This document shows, in pieces, positions 23,935 to 32,163 of a stretch of DNA of 64,000 nt. The notes below the pieces were generated by a model that made no database searches, was not told the origin of the DNA, and saw only the letters and a list, made by a program, of their open reading frames with translations. The stretch is taken from NCBI GenBank assembly GCA_964546955.1, contig CAZJLP010000023.1, positions 4,730 through 68,729 on the forward strand, in the 5' to 3' direction. The number at the start of each line of letters is the position of its first letter. Positions within the stretch are counted from its first letter, which is position 1. Source of the DNA: CAZJLP01 sp964546955 (GTDB lineage: Bacteria > Verrucomicrobiota > Verrucomicrobiia > Opitutales > Opitutaceae). The translations under genes were made by a program, and so were the position numbers.

Positions 23935-25335
23935 TTACGGCGCGCGGGGCCGGCCCGGTGGCAAGGAAAGCGAAAGCGACTCCAGGCCGACGTCGAGTAG
24001 GAGCCGGCGTTGTTCGGGGGAGAGACCCGGTTCGAGCAGCGCCGTTTGATAATAGCGGTACTGCCGCCAGCGTTCGATCTCCTCGACGGCTCGGGAAAAA
24101 TTTTCAGTGAGCTCGGCGGTGCCGCCCGGTTGCCCGTCGGAGGGTCGTTCACCCAGGCGAGCGAGCTCCGTTCGAATCGCTTCTCGGTTCTTATTCAGTG
24201 CGTCGTACCGCTCGGCGTGCTCCTCGGTGAAACGGGCGATGGCGCGTTGGACGCGATCTTGGGTGTCGGTGGCCGGCATGCTCTTTGTCGCGTTGGCCTC
24301 TGCGGTCGCTTGTTGGACGCGGGCGAGCAGCAATCGTTGGAGAGCGGCCTTTTCACGCCGGTACGCGTCAATTTTCTCCTGCAACGAGGCCGGCAGTCGC
24401 ACCCGGGGAACGCCGAGTGGCGAGGAAACATGAGAGGCCAGGGCAAGGCGGATGCTCTCCGCTCGCGCCTCAAGCGAGAGCAGCCGAGCCGGTTGAGCAT
24501 CCGCCAGTGCAGCCAGAGCGGCCTTTCGCGCATGAGGAGCATGGCTCGGGTTGAGCGCCGCGCGCAGCTCATTTTTCAGCGCATTCTTTTCTTCAGTATA
24601 GGCGGCGAGCATGGCCGCGCCCTCGGCGGAGAGATCGGCGGGCGGCTGGAAACGAGCCGAGTGCGGAGAAAAGAAAATTGCCCCCTTGTTCGCTCCGGGC
24701 GGAGTGGAACCTTGCTCAAGTTCGATTTCCAGCTCGCGAATCAAACGGCGCTGATCGGCAGACAAGCCACCTAAGCAGGTAGCGGCTTCGCGCAGGAGCA
24801 GCAATTGACACCGCAAGGATCCGTCGGCGCAGGGCGGATAAGGGACGTCGTCCAAGCCCGTCGGGCAAAGGGACCGCGCCACTTTTTCGCCCAGCGCCTC
24901 CATGTCGCGGATGCGCGGAGACTGGCCGCGGGAAAAGACCTCGAGCTGTCGAAGACGAGTTCGAGCGTCCACATCCCGCACCGTATACAGCCGCGCCAGC
25001 AACTCCGTCTGCAGTGCGGTTTTGGCCGCACGATAGCTCTTCAGCATCTCGTCTTGTTCGGGAGACAAGGTCTCCTCGGCCAGATGCCGGGCGAGGCTGC
25101 TGTAGAACAAGTCGCCGATATAGGGCAGCAGTTCGGCGGGCGCGGCGGCGGGGTCATCGGAGTTCCGATCCGGCGCCGCCGGAAGGGGAGCTCCGAGAAC
25201 GGGAGGAGCCGGTGGAACGAAAACGTATGAAGTCGCCTTCGGCTCGGCGGCGAGGGACCCGCCGAGAACGATCCCCATTGCGCCGAGTCGGGCCCAATGG
25301 ATTGCGTGAAGTGGTGCGTAAAAAGGAGCATTCAT
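23935..25335 (-). CDS. Secreted coiled-coil protein, paralogue of the 590-residue protein (family not recognised)
   Basis: A 466-residue protein when started at the ATG at 25335, which gives a signal-like N-terminus (MGIVLGGSLAAEPKA within it). A GTG at 25437 overlapping the regulator stop (GTGA) is an alternative that adds 34 residues. The mature part begins with VPPAPPVLGAPLPAAP and a segment LLPYIGDLFYSSLARHLAEE that parallels YEPFYASLSTRLLEKN in the downstream paralogue, continues with charged helices, and ends LSPEQRRLLLDVGLESLSLSLPPG, matching the paralogue's end. It lacks the Ser/Gly and Tyr-rich segments. Position right after the regulator suggests co-expression. Function unknown. Confidence 0.75.
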   Translation of the reverse strand: MNAPFYAPLHAIHWARLGAMGIVLGGSLAAEPKATSYVFVPPAPPVLGAPLPAAPDRNSDDPAAAPAELLPYIGDLFYSSLARHLAEETLSPEQDEMLKSYRAAKTALQTELLARLYTVRDVDARTRLRQLEVFSRGQSPRIRDMEALGEKVARSLCPTGLDDVPYPPCADGSLRCQLLLLREAATCLGGLSADQRRLIRELEIELEQGSTPPGANKGAIFFSPHSARFQPPADLSAEGAAMLAAYTEEKNALKNELRAALNPSHAPHARKAALAALADAQPARLLSLEARAESIRLALASHVSSPLGVPRVRLPASLQEKIDAYRREKAALQRLLLARVQQATAEANATKSMPATDTQDRVQRAIARFTEEHAERYDALNKNREAIRTELARLGERPSDGQPGGTAELTENFSRAVEEIERWRQYRYYQTALLEPGLSPEQRRLLLDVGLESLSLSLPPGRPRAP

Positions 25336-25433
25336 TGCCAAGGCGCGAGAAGCTCGCGCTTCGTCTCCATCGTTCGGGACGAACGGCGCAGCCGCCAGCC
25401 GCTTTTTGCGCGACGAAAACGCGAGACGCGACG

Positions 25434-26828
25434 TCACACTTTTTTATCGCCGTTCAAACGATAACGGAGGAATTCGCGCGTCACGCCGAGCCGGCGCGCC
25501 GCGGCTGACACATTGTGGTCAGTGGCCCGGAGGGCTTCCGCGATAAATTCGTCCACTGCGCCATCGAGAGAAAACCCCGCATCGGGCAAACGCCAGGCGG
25601 GGTTGCGCCAGGAAGCGGTGGGGCTCCCGGCGGGGACGGGCCCGAGGTGAGAGAAGTCGAGGGGGCCACCCTGGCCAAAGATGACAGCCCGTTCGATTTC
25701 ATGCGCGAGTTCCCGCACATTGCCCTTCCATGACTGGGAGAGCAGACGCTGCTCCCCCGCGGGACTGATCTGCAGGCCTTTCAAGCGATGGCGCGCCGCG
25801 ATCCGATCGAGCAGGTGTTTGGCCAGCGCGAGGATATCGCTGCCTCGTTCGCGTAGTGGCGGCAGCATGACGTGGAGTAGATTCAGACGATGGTACAGGT
25901 CTTCGCGGAAAGCACCTTCCTGCACCATCTGTTGCAGCGGCCGATTGCTCGCCGCCAACAGGCGCACATCGACCGGAATTTCCATGGTGCCGCCCAGCCG
26001 GCGAATCGTGCCTTCTTCGACCGCCGTGAGGACTTTGGCCTGAGTGGCGGCGGCGAGGGTGCCGATTTCGTCGAGAAAAAGCGTGCCTCCGTCCGCGGCC
26101 TCAAAGAGGCCGATTCGCGCCCGTTTTGCATCCGTGAAGGCGCCCCGCTCATGGCCGAAAAGCTCCGATTCGGCGAGGGTCTCCGGGAGGGCGGCGCAAT
26201 TGATCGTGATGAAAGGTCGATCGGAGCGGGGGCCTTCGCGGTGGAGCCAGCGGGCGAGGGCGCTCTTTCCGGTGCCGGTCTCCCCTTCGATCAATACCGG
26301 GGGCAGGTTGCGCTCCAGTCGCCGGTCGGCGTTGAGGATCGTCTCCAGTTCGCCGCGAACTTTCCCCAGGCTTTCGCCGAAGAAAAGGCGATCGGCTTCC
26401 CGCGCGCCTTCCGCCGAGCGATGCTCTTCGCGGCGTGCGGCGCTCCGATTCTTTCGGCAACGAAGGAACGCGATCGGCAGTTCGTCGGGTTCGAAGGGTT
26501 TGGCGAGATAGTCTCCGGCCCCGAGTCGCATCGCCTCCACCGCTTTCTTCACTCCGCCGAATGCCGTCATCACCACGACCGTGGTATTTTCGGAGAAAGC
26601 GCCGTCCCTGAGGAGTTCGAGCGCTTCGCCGTCGGGAAGATGAAGGTCGGCCACGGCGAATTCGAAACGCATGTCTTTTAGCAATCGCCGTGCTTCGGCG
26701 ATGCAGCTCGCTTCGGTGACTTCGGCACCGTGTTGTTTCAAGTGGGCGACCAGGCGTTTGCGCAGAATGGCATCGTCTTCCAAAACGAGGATTTCACAGC
26801 CGGCGGGCAACGCGTTTTCGTCGGGCAT
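25434..26828 (-). CDS. Sigma54-dependent response regulator (NtrC family)
   Basis: A 464-residue activator starting MPDENALPAG. Residues ~12-120 are a receiver domain with phosphoacceptor Asp61 (VADLHLPDG) and the conserved lysine in LAKPFEP. The central AAA+ domain has Walker A GETGTGKS near 186, the sigma54-contact loop as GAFTDA rather than GAFTGA near 228, and Walker B GGTLFLDEIG. The C-terminus is a Fis-type helix-turn-helix (NVSAAARRLGVTREFLRYRL). A longer frame upstream exists, but a sigma54 promoter match at 26955-26970 would start the RNA about at that longer start, so the ATG at 26828 is preferred. Partner kinase: 19787-21163. Confidence 0.92.
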   Translation of the reverse strand: MPDENALPAGCEILVLEDDAILRKRLVAHLKQHGAEVTEASCIAEARRLLKDMRFEFAVADLHLPDGEALELLRDGAFSENTTVVVMTAFGGVKKAVEAMRLGAGDYLAKPFEPDELPIAFLRCRKNRSAARREEHRSAEGAREADRLFFGESLGKVRGELETILNADRRLERNLPPVLIEGETGTGKSALARWLHREGPRSDRPFITINCAALPETLAESELFGHERGAFTDAKRARIGLFEAADGGTLFLDEIGTLAAATQAKVLTAVEEGTIRRLGGTMEIPVDVRLLAASNRPLQQMVQEGAFREDLYHRLNLLHVMLPPLRERGSDILALAKHLLDRIAARHRLKGLQISPAGEQRLLSQSWKGNVRELAHEIERAVIFGQGGPLDFSHLGPVPAGSPTASWRNPAWRLPDAGFSLDGAVDEFIAEALRATDHNVSAAARRLGVTREFLRYRLNGDKKV

Positions 26829-26954
26829 CGGAGCGAGGACTGCGCCGCAAGGGGTCGCCTTTTTCAACGTTAATCTCCCATCGTCCAGCGGGCGCCCGGC
26901 GAAGGGTTTTACGGCAGGGGGGCAGGGGGATGTCTGTCTCATTGCCGCCTTCCC

Positions 26955-26970
26955 TGCTGGAGGTGTGCCA
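26955..26970 (-). promoter_or_regulatory. Sigma54 (-24/-12) promoter for the response regulator
   Basis: The minus strand reads TGGCACACCTCCAGCA: a perfect TGGCAC and, after the correct ten-base spacing from GG, the GC of the -12 element (CAGCA against TTGCA). A start point near 26944 leaves about 115 bases of leader before the ATG at 26828. It shares TGGCACA-N6-GCA with the match at 23673-23688, which suggests both promoters answer to the same activator and that the activator regulates itself. Confidence 0.65.
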
Positions 26971-27111
26971 AGGCGGCGGTCTCCGGGTAAGTCGTTTGAG
27001 TCCAGCGCCAACAGAAAGATAGGACGGCGTTCGATCCCAGCTCCGGTGGGGGGCCGCACCCAGCCCGTACCCAGTCGCCGGCTACAATCGGGCCATTCCA
27101 ACCAGCGGTTC

Positions 27112-28029
27112 TCAGGTAAGTCGTGGAGCCGGCTCCACACGGGGGCTCCTTGCCGGTGAGATCCGCGACGCCCCGACGATGGGTCGAAAGCGAGAGCGGT
27201 ACATGGCAAAAACAGATCGGGGGGCTGCGAGCCGCAAGAGACGGAGATAGAATCTGGCGTTTCGCCATAAGCTGATGCTCGGCAGGCCGACCTGGCTGGC
27301 GAGATCGTTGAAGACGCGAGTGCGTCGCCAGGTCTGACGGACTAGGTAGCTGCGAGAATTCGACCGGGCGGAGTTGGAGCGAGAATACTTGCGCCAGGCA
27401 CCGAGTTCCTCGGGCAGGGTCACAATCGGGCCCGCGAGCAGCGCCGCGAGGCTGAGGCGTGTGTCCGACCAAAGAGGCACCTCGTCCGACCAGTCTATTG
27501 GCAAGGCGACTGAGAGGAAACTGCGGGGAAACGCCAGCGCACTGGTTGGGTAAAAGAAGTCAGGGTCCTGCAGAACGTAGGTTGCGGCGAGGGGCTCGTT
27601 GTTGTGTTTGAAGGGTTCTGCGAGGCGGGGGAGGGTGTTCCCCGTTTCGTCGATCCAGGTCAACGGGGCTTGAACGAGGGTAGCGGCGGGCTGGCGCATG
27701 AACGACTCCATGTAGCGCGCAATCCGAGTGGGGTGGAACGTGTCATCGCTATCCAGGAGAAAAACGAGGTCGCCCCTGGATGCGCGAAAGGCTTCGTGAA
27801 TGGCCCTGCCCTGGTTGACGTGGGCCGGAAACGCGGCCGGAGGGCGGACCCCGGCGATCAATTTCACCCGGTGCCCGAACTTTTGGACGATCGCACGACT
27901 CTCGTCGCTGCTGCCGTCGTCGTAAAAGATAATTTCGTCGGCAGGTTGCGTTTGCTGGAGCACCGACTCGAGACAGTCGGCCACGTAAGGCGCGTTGTTG
28001 AAATTGTTGATGAGGACCGAGGTTTTCAC
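27112..28029 (-). CDS. Glycosyltransferase family 2
   Basis: A 305-residue GT-A fold transferase. The N-terminus TSVLINNFNNAPYVADCLES, then EIIFYDDGSSDESRAIV and LVFLLDSDDTFHPTRI, carry the nucleotide-sugar and metal (DSDD in place of DxD) motifs of GT2. The C-terminal ~100 residues are basic and helical without a transmembrane segment, so the enzyme is likely cytosolic or membrane-peripheral. It is 15 bp downstream of a GT4-type gene on the same strand. They probably act together on an envelope or exported polysaccharide; the substrate cannot be read from sequence. Confidence 0.9.
   Translation of the reverse strand: MKTSVLINNFNNAPYVADCLESVLQQTQPADEIIFYDDGSSDESRAIVQKFGHRVKLIAGVRPPAAFPAHVNQGRAIHEAFRASRGDLVFLLDSDDTFHPTRIARYMESFMRQPAATLVQAPLTWIDETGNTLPRLAEPFKHNNEPLAATYVLQDPDFFYPTSALAFPRSFLSVALPIDWSDEVPLWSDTRLSLAALLAGPIVTLPEELGAWRKYSRSNSARSNSRSYLVRQTWRRTRVFNDLASQVGLPSISLWRNARFYLRLLRLAAPRSVFAMYRSRFRPIVGASRISPARSPRVEPAPRLT
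27123..27138. promoter_or_regulatory. Perfect 16-bp palindrome, candidate activator site
   Basis: GTGGAGCCGGCTCCAC is its own reverse complement. It lies in the 3' end of the glycosyltransferase gene, about 180 bases upstream of the predicted regulator transcription start, a normal distance for a sigma54 enhancer. A 13/16 match (GTGGAGCTGGCTCTGC) occurs at 23654-23669 by the second sigma54 promoter. Binding is inference. Confidence 0.35.
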
Positions 28030-28044
28030 GAGGTGGCGCGGTCT

Positions 28045-29256
28045 TCAGGCCGCGCTGGCCCACGGAGCGGCCGACGCCGGTACTCGGCACCCGGCCTTGC
28101 GGCAGAGCTCCCGAAAACTCTCGAGGAAGTTGTCGCGGTTGTGTAATCCGGTCACCCAGGCGCGACCGGCGCCGCCAAGGGACTCACGCCACGAATGGTC
28201 CGAGAGCAGCCGTTGCAGTCCGTCTTGCAGGGCAGGCAATGAGGCCAGCCCGTCGCCTGAATGGCAGCCCACAAACACGCCAAACCGCGAGGCGGTCTTT
28301 TCGGGATCCAGCGTGCTGAGAAGCGGGACTCCGCAGGCCAGAGCCTCCAGAAAACTGACCGGCAGCCCTTCGTGAACGGAGGTATTGATGAGCACCCAGG
28401 CGGAAGCGATCGCGCGTCGTTTCTCCTCGCCGTCAACGTGGCCGAGAAGTCTTACGTTTGTCGGAAGCTTATCGGGCTGCCAGCTGCCCGCGCCGGTGAA
28501 ATGCGTACGTCCGGCGACCACAAAGTCGACGTCGGGGAAGCGGCGGGCCAGTTCGACGAACAACCACGGTCGTTTGACCGGATCCATGCGGGCCAGAAAG
28601 AGGACGCTGGGTCTGGCCGACTTGGAAATCCCCACCGGGCTCAGATCGACCAGGTTCGGGAGCAGAGGAACGTCGAGGAGCGGAATGGCGTAAGCAGAGG
28701 GAATCCGTTCGCGGAGAAACGTGGCTGTGGTGCCGAAGAGCAGGGGCCGTCGGCAGAGGCGCGCCAGGGTCCACATCTGTTGCATCGAACGGTGATTCGG
28801 CGGAACAATTCCCTGCGGGATCGCTCCCGGCTGGCCCGGGAGTCGAAGGCCGCGCAAGTCTTGATGTTGGACCGGACTCCAAGGGTCTCGCACCCAAACG
28901 ATGGCGGGTGTGAATGGCTTTTGCAGAAACGCGATCCGGTAGTTCGGGCGGTAGTCGATGAAAAGGAGAAGATCCAGGTGCCGTCCTTGTAGTTGGAGCG
29001 GTGCTACGCGTCCGCCGCCGCGCCATATCGTCGGAACGCCGTCGATCTCGGCGGGGCCCGGCTTTCCGTGCGTGCGCATGCAATTCAGCACGGTCGGACG
29101 AACGCCGAGATCCGGATTTTGCTGAAAAAGCCGGGCGACTTGCTGGCTGGCCCATCCGAACCCGCCTTTTCGGCTATCCGCTAGGCCAAGATGTTCGTCC
29201 GTGACGATGCCGAGATGAAGGGGCTTTTCCGGCGCGCGATAATCTGAGGGGGACAT
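28045..29256 (-). CDS. Glycosyltransferase family 4 / group 1
   Basis: A 403-residue GT-B fold transferase. The N-terminal half begins HLGIVTDEHLGLADSRKGGF and the C-terminal half has the usual donor-binding landmarks: PSVLFLARMDPVKRPWLFVE (R/K-x-x-x-K region), VRLLGHVDGEEKRRAIASA and NTSVHEGLPVSFLEALACG with the E-x7-E glutamates. It precedes the GT2 gene by 15 bp on the same strand. No membrane anchor is visible. The pair suggests assembly of a surface or exopolysaccharide glycan. Confidence 0.9.
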   Translation of the reverse strand: MSPSDYRAPEKPLHLGIVTDEHLGLADSRKGGFGWASQQVARLFQQNPDLGVRPTVLNCMRTHGKPGPAEIDGVPTIWRGGGRVAPLQLQGRHLDLLLFIDYRPNYRIAFLQKPFTPAIVWVRDPWSPVQHQDLRGLRLPGQPGAIPQGIVPPNHRSMQQMWTLARLCRRPLLFGTTATFLRERIPSAYAIPLLDVPLLPNLVDLSPVGISKSARPSVLFLARMDPVKRPWLFVELARRFPDVDFVVAGRTHFTGAGSWQPDKLPTNVRLLGHVDGEEKRRAIASAWVLINTSVHEGLPVSFLEALACGVPLLSTLDPEKTASRFGVFVGCHSGDGLASLPALQDGLQRLLSDHSWRESLGGAGRAWVTGLHNRDNFLESFRELCRKAGCRVPASAAPWASAA

Positions 29257-29325
29257 ATCCGAAGACGTCCCCCCAGCGTGGCCGCAGGAGGAGGGTTTTA
29301 AAGCAAAATATTTGCATTTTACAAT

Positions 29326-30111
29326 TTACACTTTGCCTCGGAGCGTGGCCCAGATCCGGCCCAAGCGCTCGCGGAGCGCGCGGGTGGTTCGGTCCAGGGA
29401 ATGGACGTCCCATGTCAGCCACACACCGACGGAAAGGCTCGCGTCTTTCGCCAGAAAGTCGGCGGGGCAGGGGACGACCTTCAGTCCCGCTTTGGTGCAG
29501 AGGCCGGCGGCGCGCGGCAAGTGCCAGGCTGAGGTTACCAAGGCGGTCGGTTTGCTCCCAGCCGTCCGAAGTAACTCTTTCGCTTCGTCTTCCGTATCGC
29601 GGGGCGTGTCTAAACAGACGATTCGGTGTTGCGGAAAACCGAGCGCGACCGCTGCCTGCGCCAAGACTTGGGCGTGGCTACGTCCGCCCTTCACATCCGC
29701 GCCCGACACGACAAGAAGGGTTTGATCGGAGAGGCGAGCGATGCGCACGCCCTCCGCCAATCTGGACAGGGACGACGTGCTCAGCTGATTGATCGCGGAG
29801 AGCTGCGGGTTTCGCGAATGACCGCCACCCAAGACTGCGACGACAGAACATTCCTGAAGCGCGGGCGGCAATTCCTCCCAACGAGTGGCCGGGGGAGCGG
29901 GAGCGAACCTATGCTCCAGCGGCGTCAGCAACAGGTGCGAAATTCCGCTGTTGGCGCCGAAGGCGAGCGACACGAAGGAGAGAATGAGCAGCCGTTTTCC
30001 CCAGGTTTCCCGGCGGGTAAAACAGAGGACCGTGCCACTCAGCCCTGCGAACAACGCGAAATGCAGGGGGAGAAAAAGGAGCGTGAGCGTCTTTTTTAGC
30101 CAGAAGAGCAT
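29326..30111 (-). CDS. YdcF/ElyC family membrane protein (DUF218)
   Basis: A 261-residue protein starting MLFWLKKTLTLLFLPLHFAL, with two N-terminal transmembrane helices (to about residue 55) and a C-terminal DUF218 domain: VVAVLGGGHSRNPQ, LLVVSGADVKGGRSHAQVL, LDTPRDTEDEAKELL and TALVTSAWHLPRAAGL. This matches ElyC-type proteins, which act in envelope or peptidoglycan/undecaprenyl-phosphate metabolism in E. coli. The start was chosen at the ATG just before the first membrane helix; an open frame extends 48 codons further upstream without hydrophobic or conserved sequence. Confidence 0.88.
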   Translation of the reverse strand: MLFWLKKTLTLLFLPLHFALFAGLSGTVLCFTRRETWGKRLLILSFVSLAFGANSGISHLLLTPLEHRFAPAPPATRWEELPPALQECSVVAVLGGGHSRNPQLSAINQLSTSSLSRLAEGVRIARLSDQTLLVVSGADVKGGRSHAQVLAQAAVALGFPQHRIVCLDTPRDTEDEAKELLRTAGSKPTALVTSAWHLPRAAGLCTKAGLKVVPCPADFLAKDASLSVGVWLTWDVHSLDRTTRALRERLGRIWATLRGKV

Positions 30112-30181
30112 CCCCGACCATGCGATCGCGATGCGGCCCGGGGAAGAATTTTCAGCTGCACCTCGCTGACCCAGGGCGTGC

Positions 30182-30589
30182 TTAATCTCCCGCCACGGGA
30201 GTTCCCGGAAGCACCGCGGTGCTCGCGGCTGTTCCGGTTTCGAGGTACGGCTCAATTTTCTCCCAGTACACGCGGCTCAGCATCGCGACCGCGATCGCAG
30301 CGAAGGCCAAAGACAGAAAAACATACCGGCCTTTTGACCGGCGACCCCGACGACTTCCCTCAGCGCGCTTCTGCAAATAAGCTTCCACCTTGCGCGACTT
30401 TTCCCACGGACCGTCGACCCAAACACTCTGGCTGTCACGATCCCAATTTACGATAACGCCGCCTTTCAAACAAACCTGCAGGGTGCGGTCGGGCGCGCCA
30501 TCCATGCTGTAGACGGACTCGACGCGAAATCCGCGCCGTTTGAGCTCCTTCACGAGCGTATTGGGTCCTCTGCGAAACGTGACAGCCAT
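30182..30589 (-). CDS. Hypothetical protein with one C-terminal membrane helix
   Basis: A 135-residue protein. The first ~80 residues are mixed alpha/beta (TFRRGPNTLVKELKRRGFRV, then LKGGVIVNWDRDSQSVWVDG), followed by a very basic linker (RRGRRSKGR) and one transmembrane helix (FLSLAFAAIAVAMLSRVYW). The topology suggests a tail-anchored cytosolic domain. I do not recognise a family. It sits about 70 bp upstream of the ElyC-like gene on the same strand. Confidence 0.65.
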   Translation of the reverse strand: MAVTFRRGPNTLVKELKRRGFRVESVYSMDGAPDRTLQVCLKGGVIVNWDRDSQSVWVDGPWEKSRKVEAYLQKRAEGSRRGRRSKGRYVFLSLAFAAIAVAMLSRVYWEKIEPYLETGTAASTAVLPGTPVAGD

Positions 30590-31056
30590 CGGAATAATGA
30601 ATGAAATTAATTCTGTGAAAGAAACTCGGGAGCGGCGGCCTGCTCAGCAGCGCTGCCCCTGGATTTCAAGCCGCGTCTGACGTGTGCTGGTCGCAAGTGT
30701 TCCGCTCCGGTCATTGAAATATACTCCCGCCTGCGCGGGAGTCGGGAAAATCCCTAACGCGAAGGCCGCGTACCCCCGGGTAGCGGCCCCCGGTCAACGC
30801 TCATTGTCATTGTCGCTAGGGCGATCCGAGCGCCTTCATAGACCCCCTCGTTCTCATTCTCTCGCTCTTACCCGTTCTCAATCCCAGCGTCGCGTATCAG
30901 CAGGCAATTTGGAATCGCTCTCGGTCTCAGTCCTTGGGGCGAGAACGAGTCGGAACAAGAGACGAGAACGATTGGGCGCGCTCGCGCAGATGAGAAATGA
31001 GCAATGAGCGACGAGTCTGACGAGCCTCACGCTCCCACTCACCTCCCGCCGTAAAA
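30590..31056. other. Intergenic region with two hairpin-type repeats
   Basis: About 470 bases with no supported gene. It holds a perfect stem-loop ACTCCCGC-CTGC-GCGGGAGT at 30723-30742 and a diverged GAGAACGAG-family inverted repeat at 30847-30972. Short direct repeats of the AATGAGCAATGAGCGA type occur around 30990-31010. Confidence 0.6.
30847..30972. repeat. GAGAACGAG-family long inverted repeat, copy B (diverged)
   Basis: Left arm 30847-30885 (CTCGTTCTCATTCTCTCGCT and on), right arm 30936-30972 (GGGGCGAGAACGAGTCGGAA and on). The arms match the same consensus as the other copies but with more substitutions, and the spacer is about 50 bases. It lies between the hypothetical membrane protein gene and tRNA-His. 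Confidence 0.75.
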
Positions 31057-31134
31057 TGGGGCGGCCAACGGGATTTGAACCCGCGACCCCAAGATCCACA
31101 ATCTTGTGCTCTAACCAACTGAGCTATGGCCGCC
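31057..31134 (-). tRNA. tRNA-His (anticodon GTG), CCA encoded
   Basis: The minus strand folds into a full cloverleaf. The anticodon loop is TTGTGGA, giving GTG for histidine, and the T arm reads CGGGTTCAAATCCCG. As expected for tRNA-His there is an extra G at position -1 opposite a C discriminator base, and the 3' CCA is encoded in the gene (31057-31059). Confidence 0.97.
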
Positions 31135-31324
31135 GTAAAGAAATGAGTCGGTGAATTTCGCGGCCGGTTTTGCGGGTGTCAACCCCTTCTTCGAGTAGCC
31201 CGCCTGGACCGGCGGACTCCGAATGCTAAGCGATCAGCGATAAGGAATAAGCGACTGGCACATCTTCTCGGTCGCGGCTTTCCCGTTGCCACTGGGACGT
31301 TTTTGGCCGTTTGAATAGGCGCAG

Positions 31325-32098
31325 ATGCAGCGGCTCCGGATTGTCACGTACAACATCGCCCACGGGCGTGGGTTGCAGCCCATCCAGGGGTTGACTTCTC
31401 GGCGACGAATTCGAGCCAATTTGCTCAAGATCGCCGAGTTGTTGGTCGACCTTCAGCCCGACATCGTGGCGTTGCAGGAAATCGACGAGAACTCCACCTG
31501 GGCGGGCAGCTTCGACCACTTGGAGTTCTTGCGCGAGTTCGGTGAGTTTCCACACGCCGTTTTTGGGATCAATAATCGCCGCAGCGGCTTGCTGCGGCTG
31601 GCCTATGGCAATGCCATCCTTTCACGCCATCCGATCGTGGAGTGGGAAAATATCGCTTTCGGTCAGCGACAGGTGGGGGAGAAGGGTTTTCTTTTCGCGG
31701 AGGTCGACGTCCACGGGCGCCGCGTCCCGATCATCAACATGCATCTCCATTATCGGTCCCGCGTGCATCGTTTTCGTCAGGTCGAAAAACTGATGAACTT
31801 CGCCACGGACAAACACACGCTGCGGCGCGAGCACTGGGCCATCCCGCCGATCGTATGCGGCGACCTCAACAATCCTTCCCATACCCCCGACGCGACAGCC
31901 TCGCTGCTCAAGTATTTCTCGCAGCATGGCCACTACACCTTGCATCCCCGGCGGGCTCGCACGTTTCCTTCGCCTCTTCCCCGCCGCACCCTGGATTTCA
32001 TCTTTTTGCCCCCCGCCTGCATTGAAGTTTACTGCCTAGTGGTGCGTTCCTTCCTCTCTGACCATCGCCCTGTGATGGTCGAATTCAAGCTGCCCTGA
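31325..32098 (+). CDS. Endonuclease/exonuclease/phosphatase (EEP) family protein
   Basis: A 257-residue protein of the EEP superfamily (DNase I / sphingomyelinase / inositol phosphatase fold). It has all expected blocks: LRIVTYNIAHGRG, PDIVALQEIDENS (catalytic Glu binding Mg), GNAILSRHPI, IINMHLHYRS, IPPIVCGDLNNPS (Asp-x-Asn) and a final FLSDHRPVMVEF (Ser-Asp-His). There is no signal peptide. Members of this exact layout are often linked to exopolysaccharide or lipid turnover, but substrate cannot be assigned. It stands alone on the plus strand between tRNA-His and trpA. Confidence 0.88.
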   Translation: MQRLRIVTYNIAHGRGLQPIQGLTSRRRIRANLLKIAELLVDLQPDIVALQEIDENSTWAGSFDHLEFLREFGEFPHAVFGINNRRSGLLRLAYGNAILSRHPIVEWENIAFGQRQVGEKGFLFAEVDVHGRRVPIINMHLHYRSRVHRFRQVEKLMNFATDKHTLRREHWAIPPIVCGDLNNPSHTPDATASLLKYFSQHGHYTLHPRRARTFPSPLPRRTLDFIFLPPACIEVYCLVVRSFLSDHRPVMVEFKLP

Positions 32099-32163
32099 TC
32101 TACCCTTGTAAAAATCTCTTTGCGCCAGGCGACTCTTTTGGCTGATCTCCGCCTTTGGCCCTT

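Noticed and set aside
26829..27209. N-terminal extension of the sigma54 response regulator
   Set aside because: Receiver domains start within the first 15 residues; the extension lacks structure and would begin before the predicted sigma54 transcript start.
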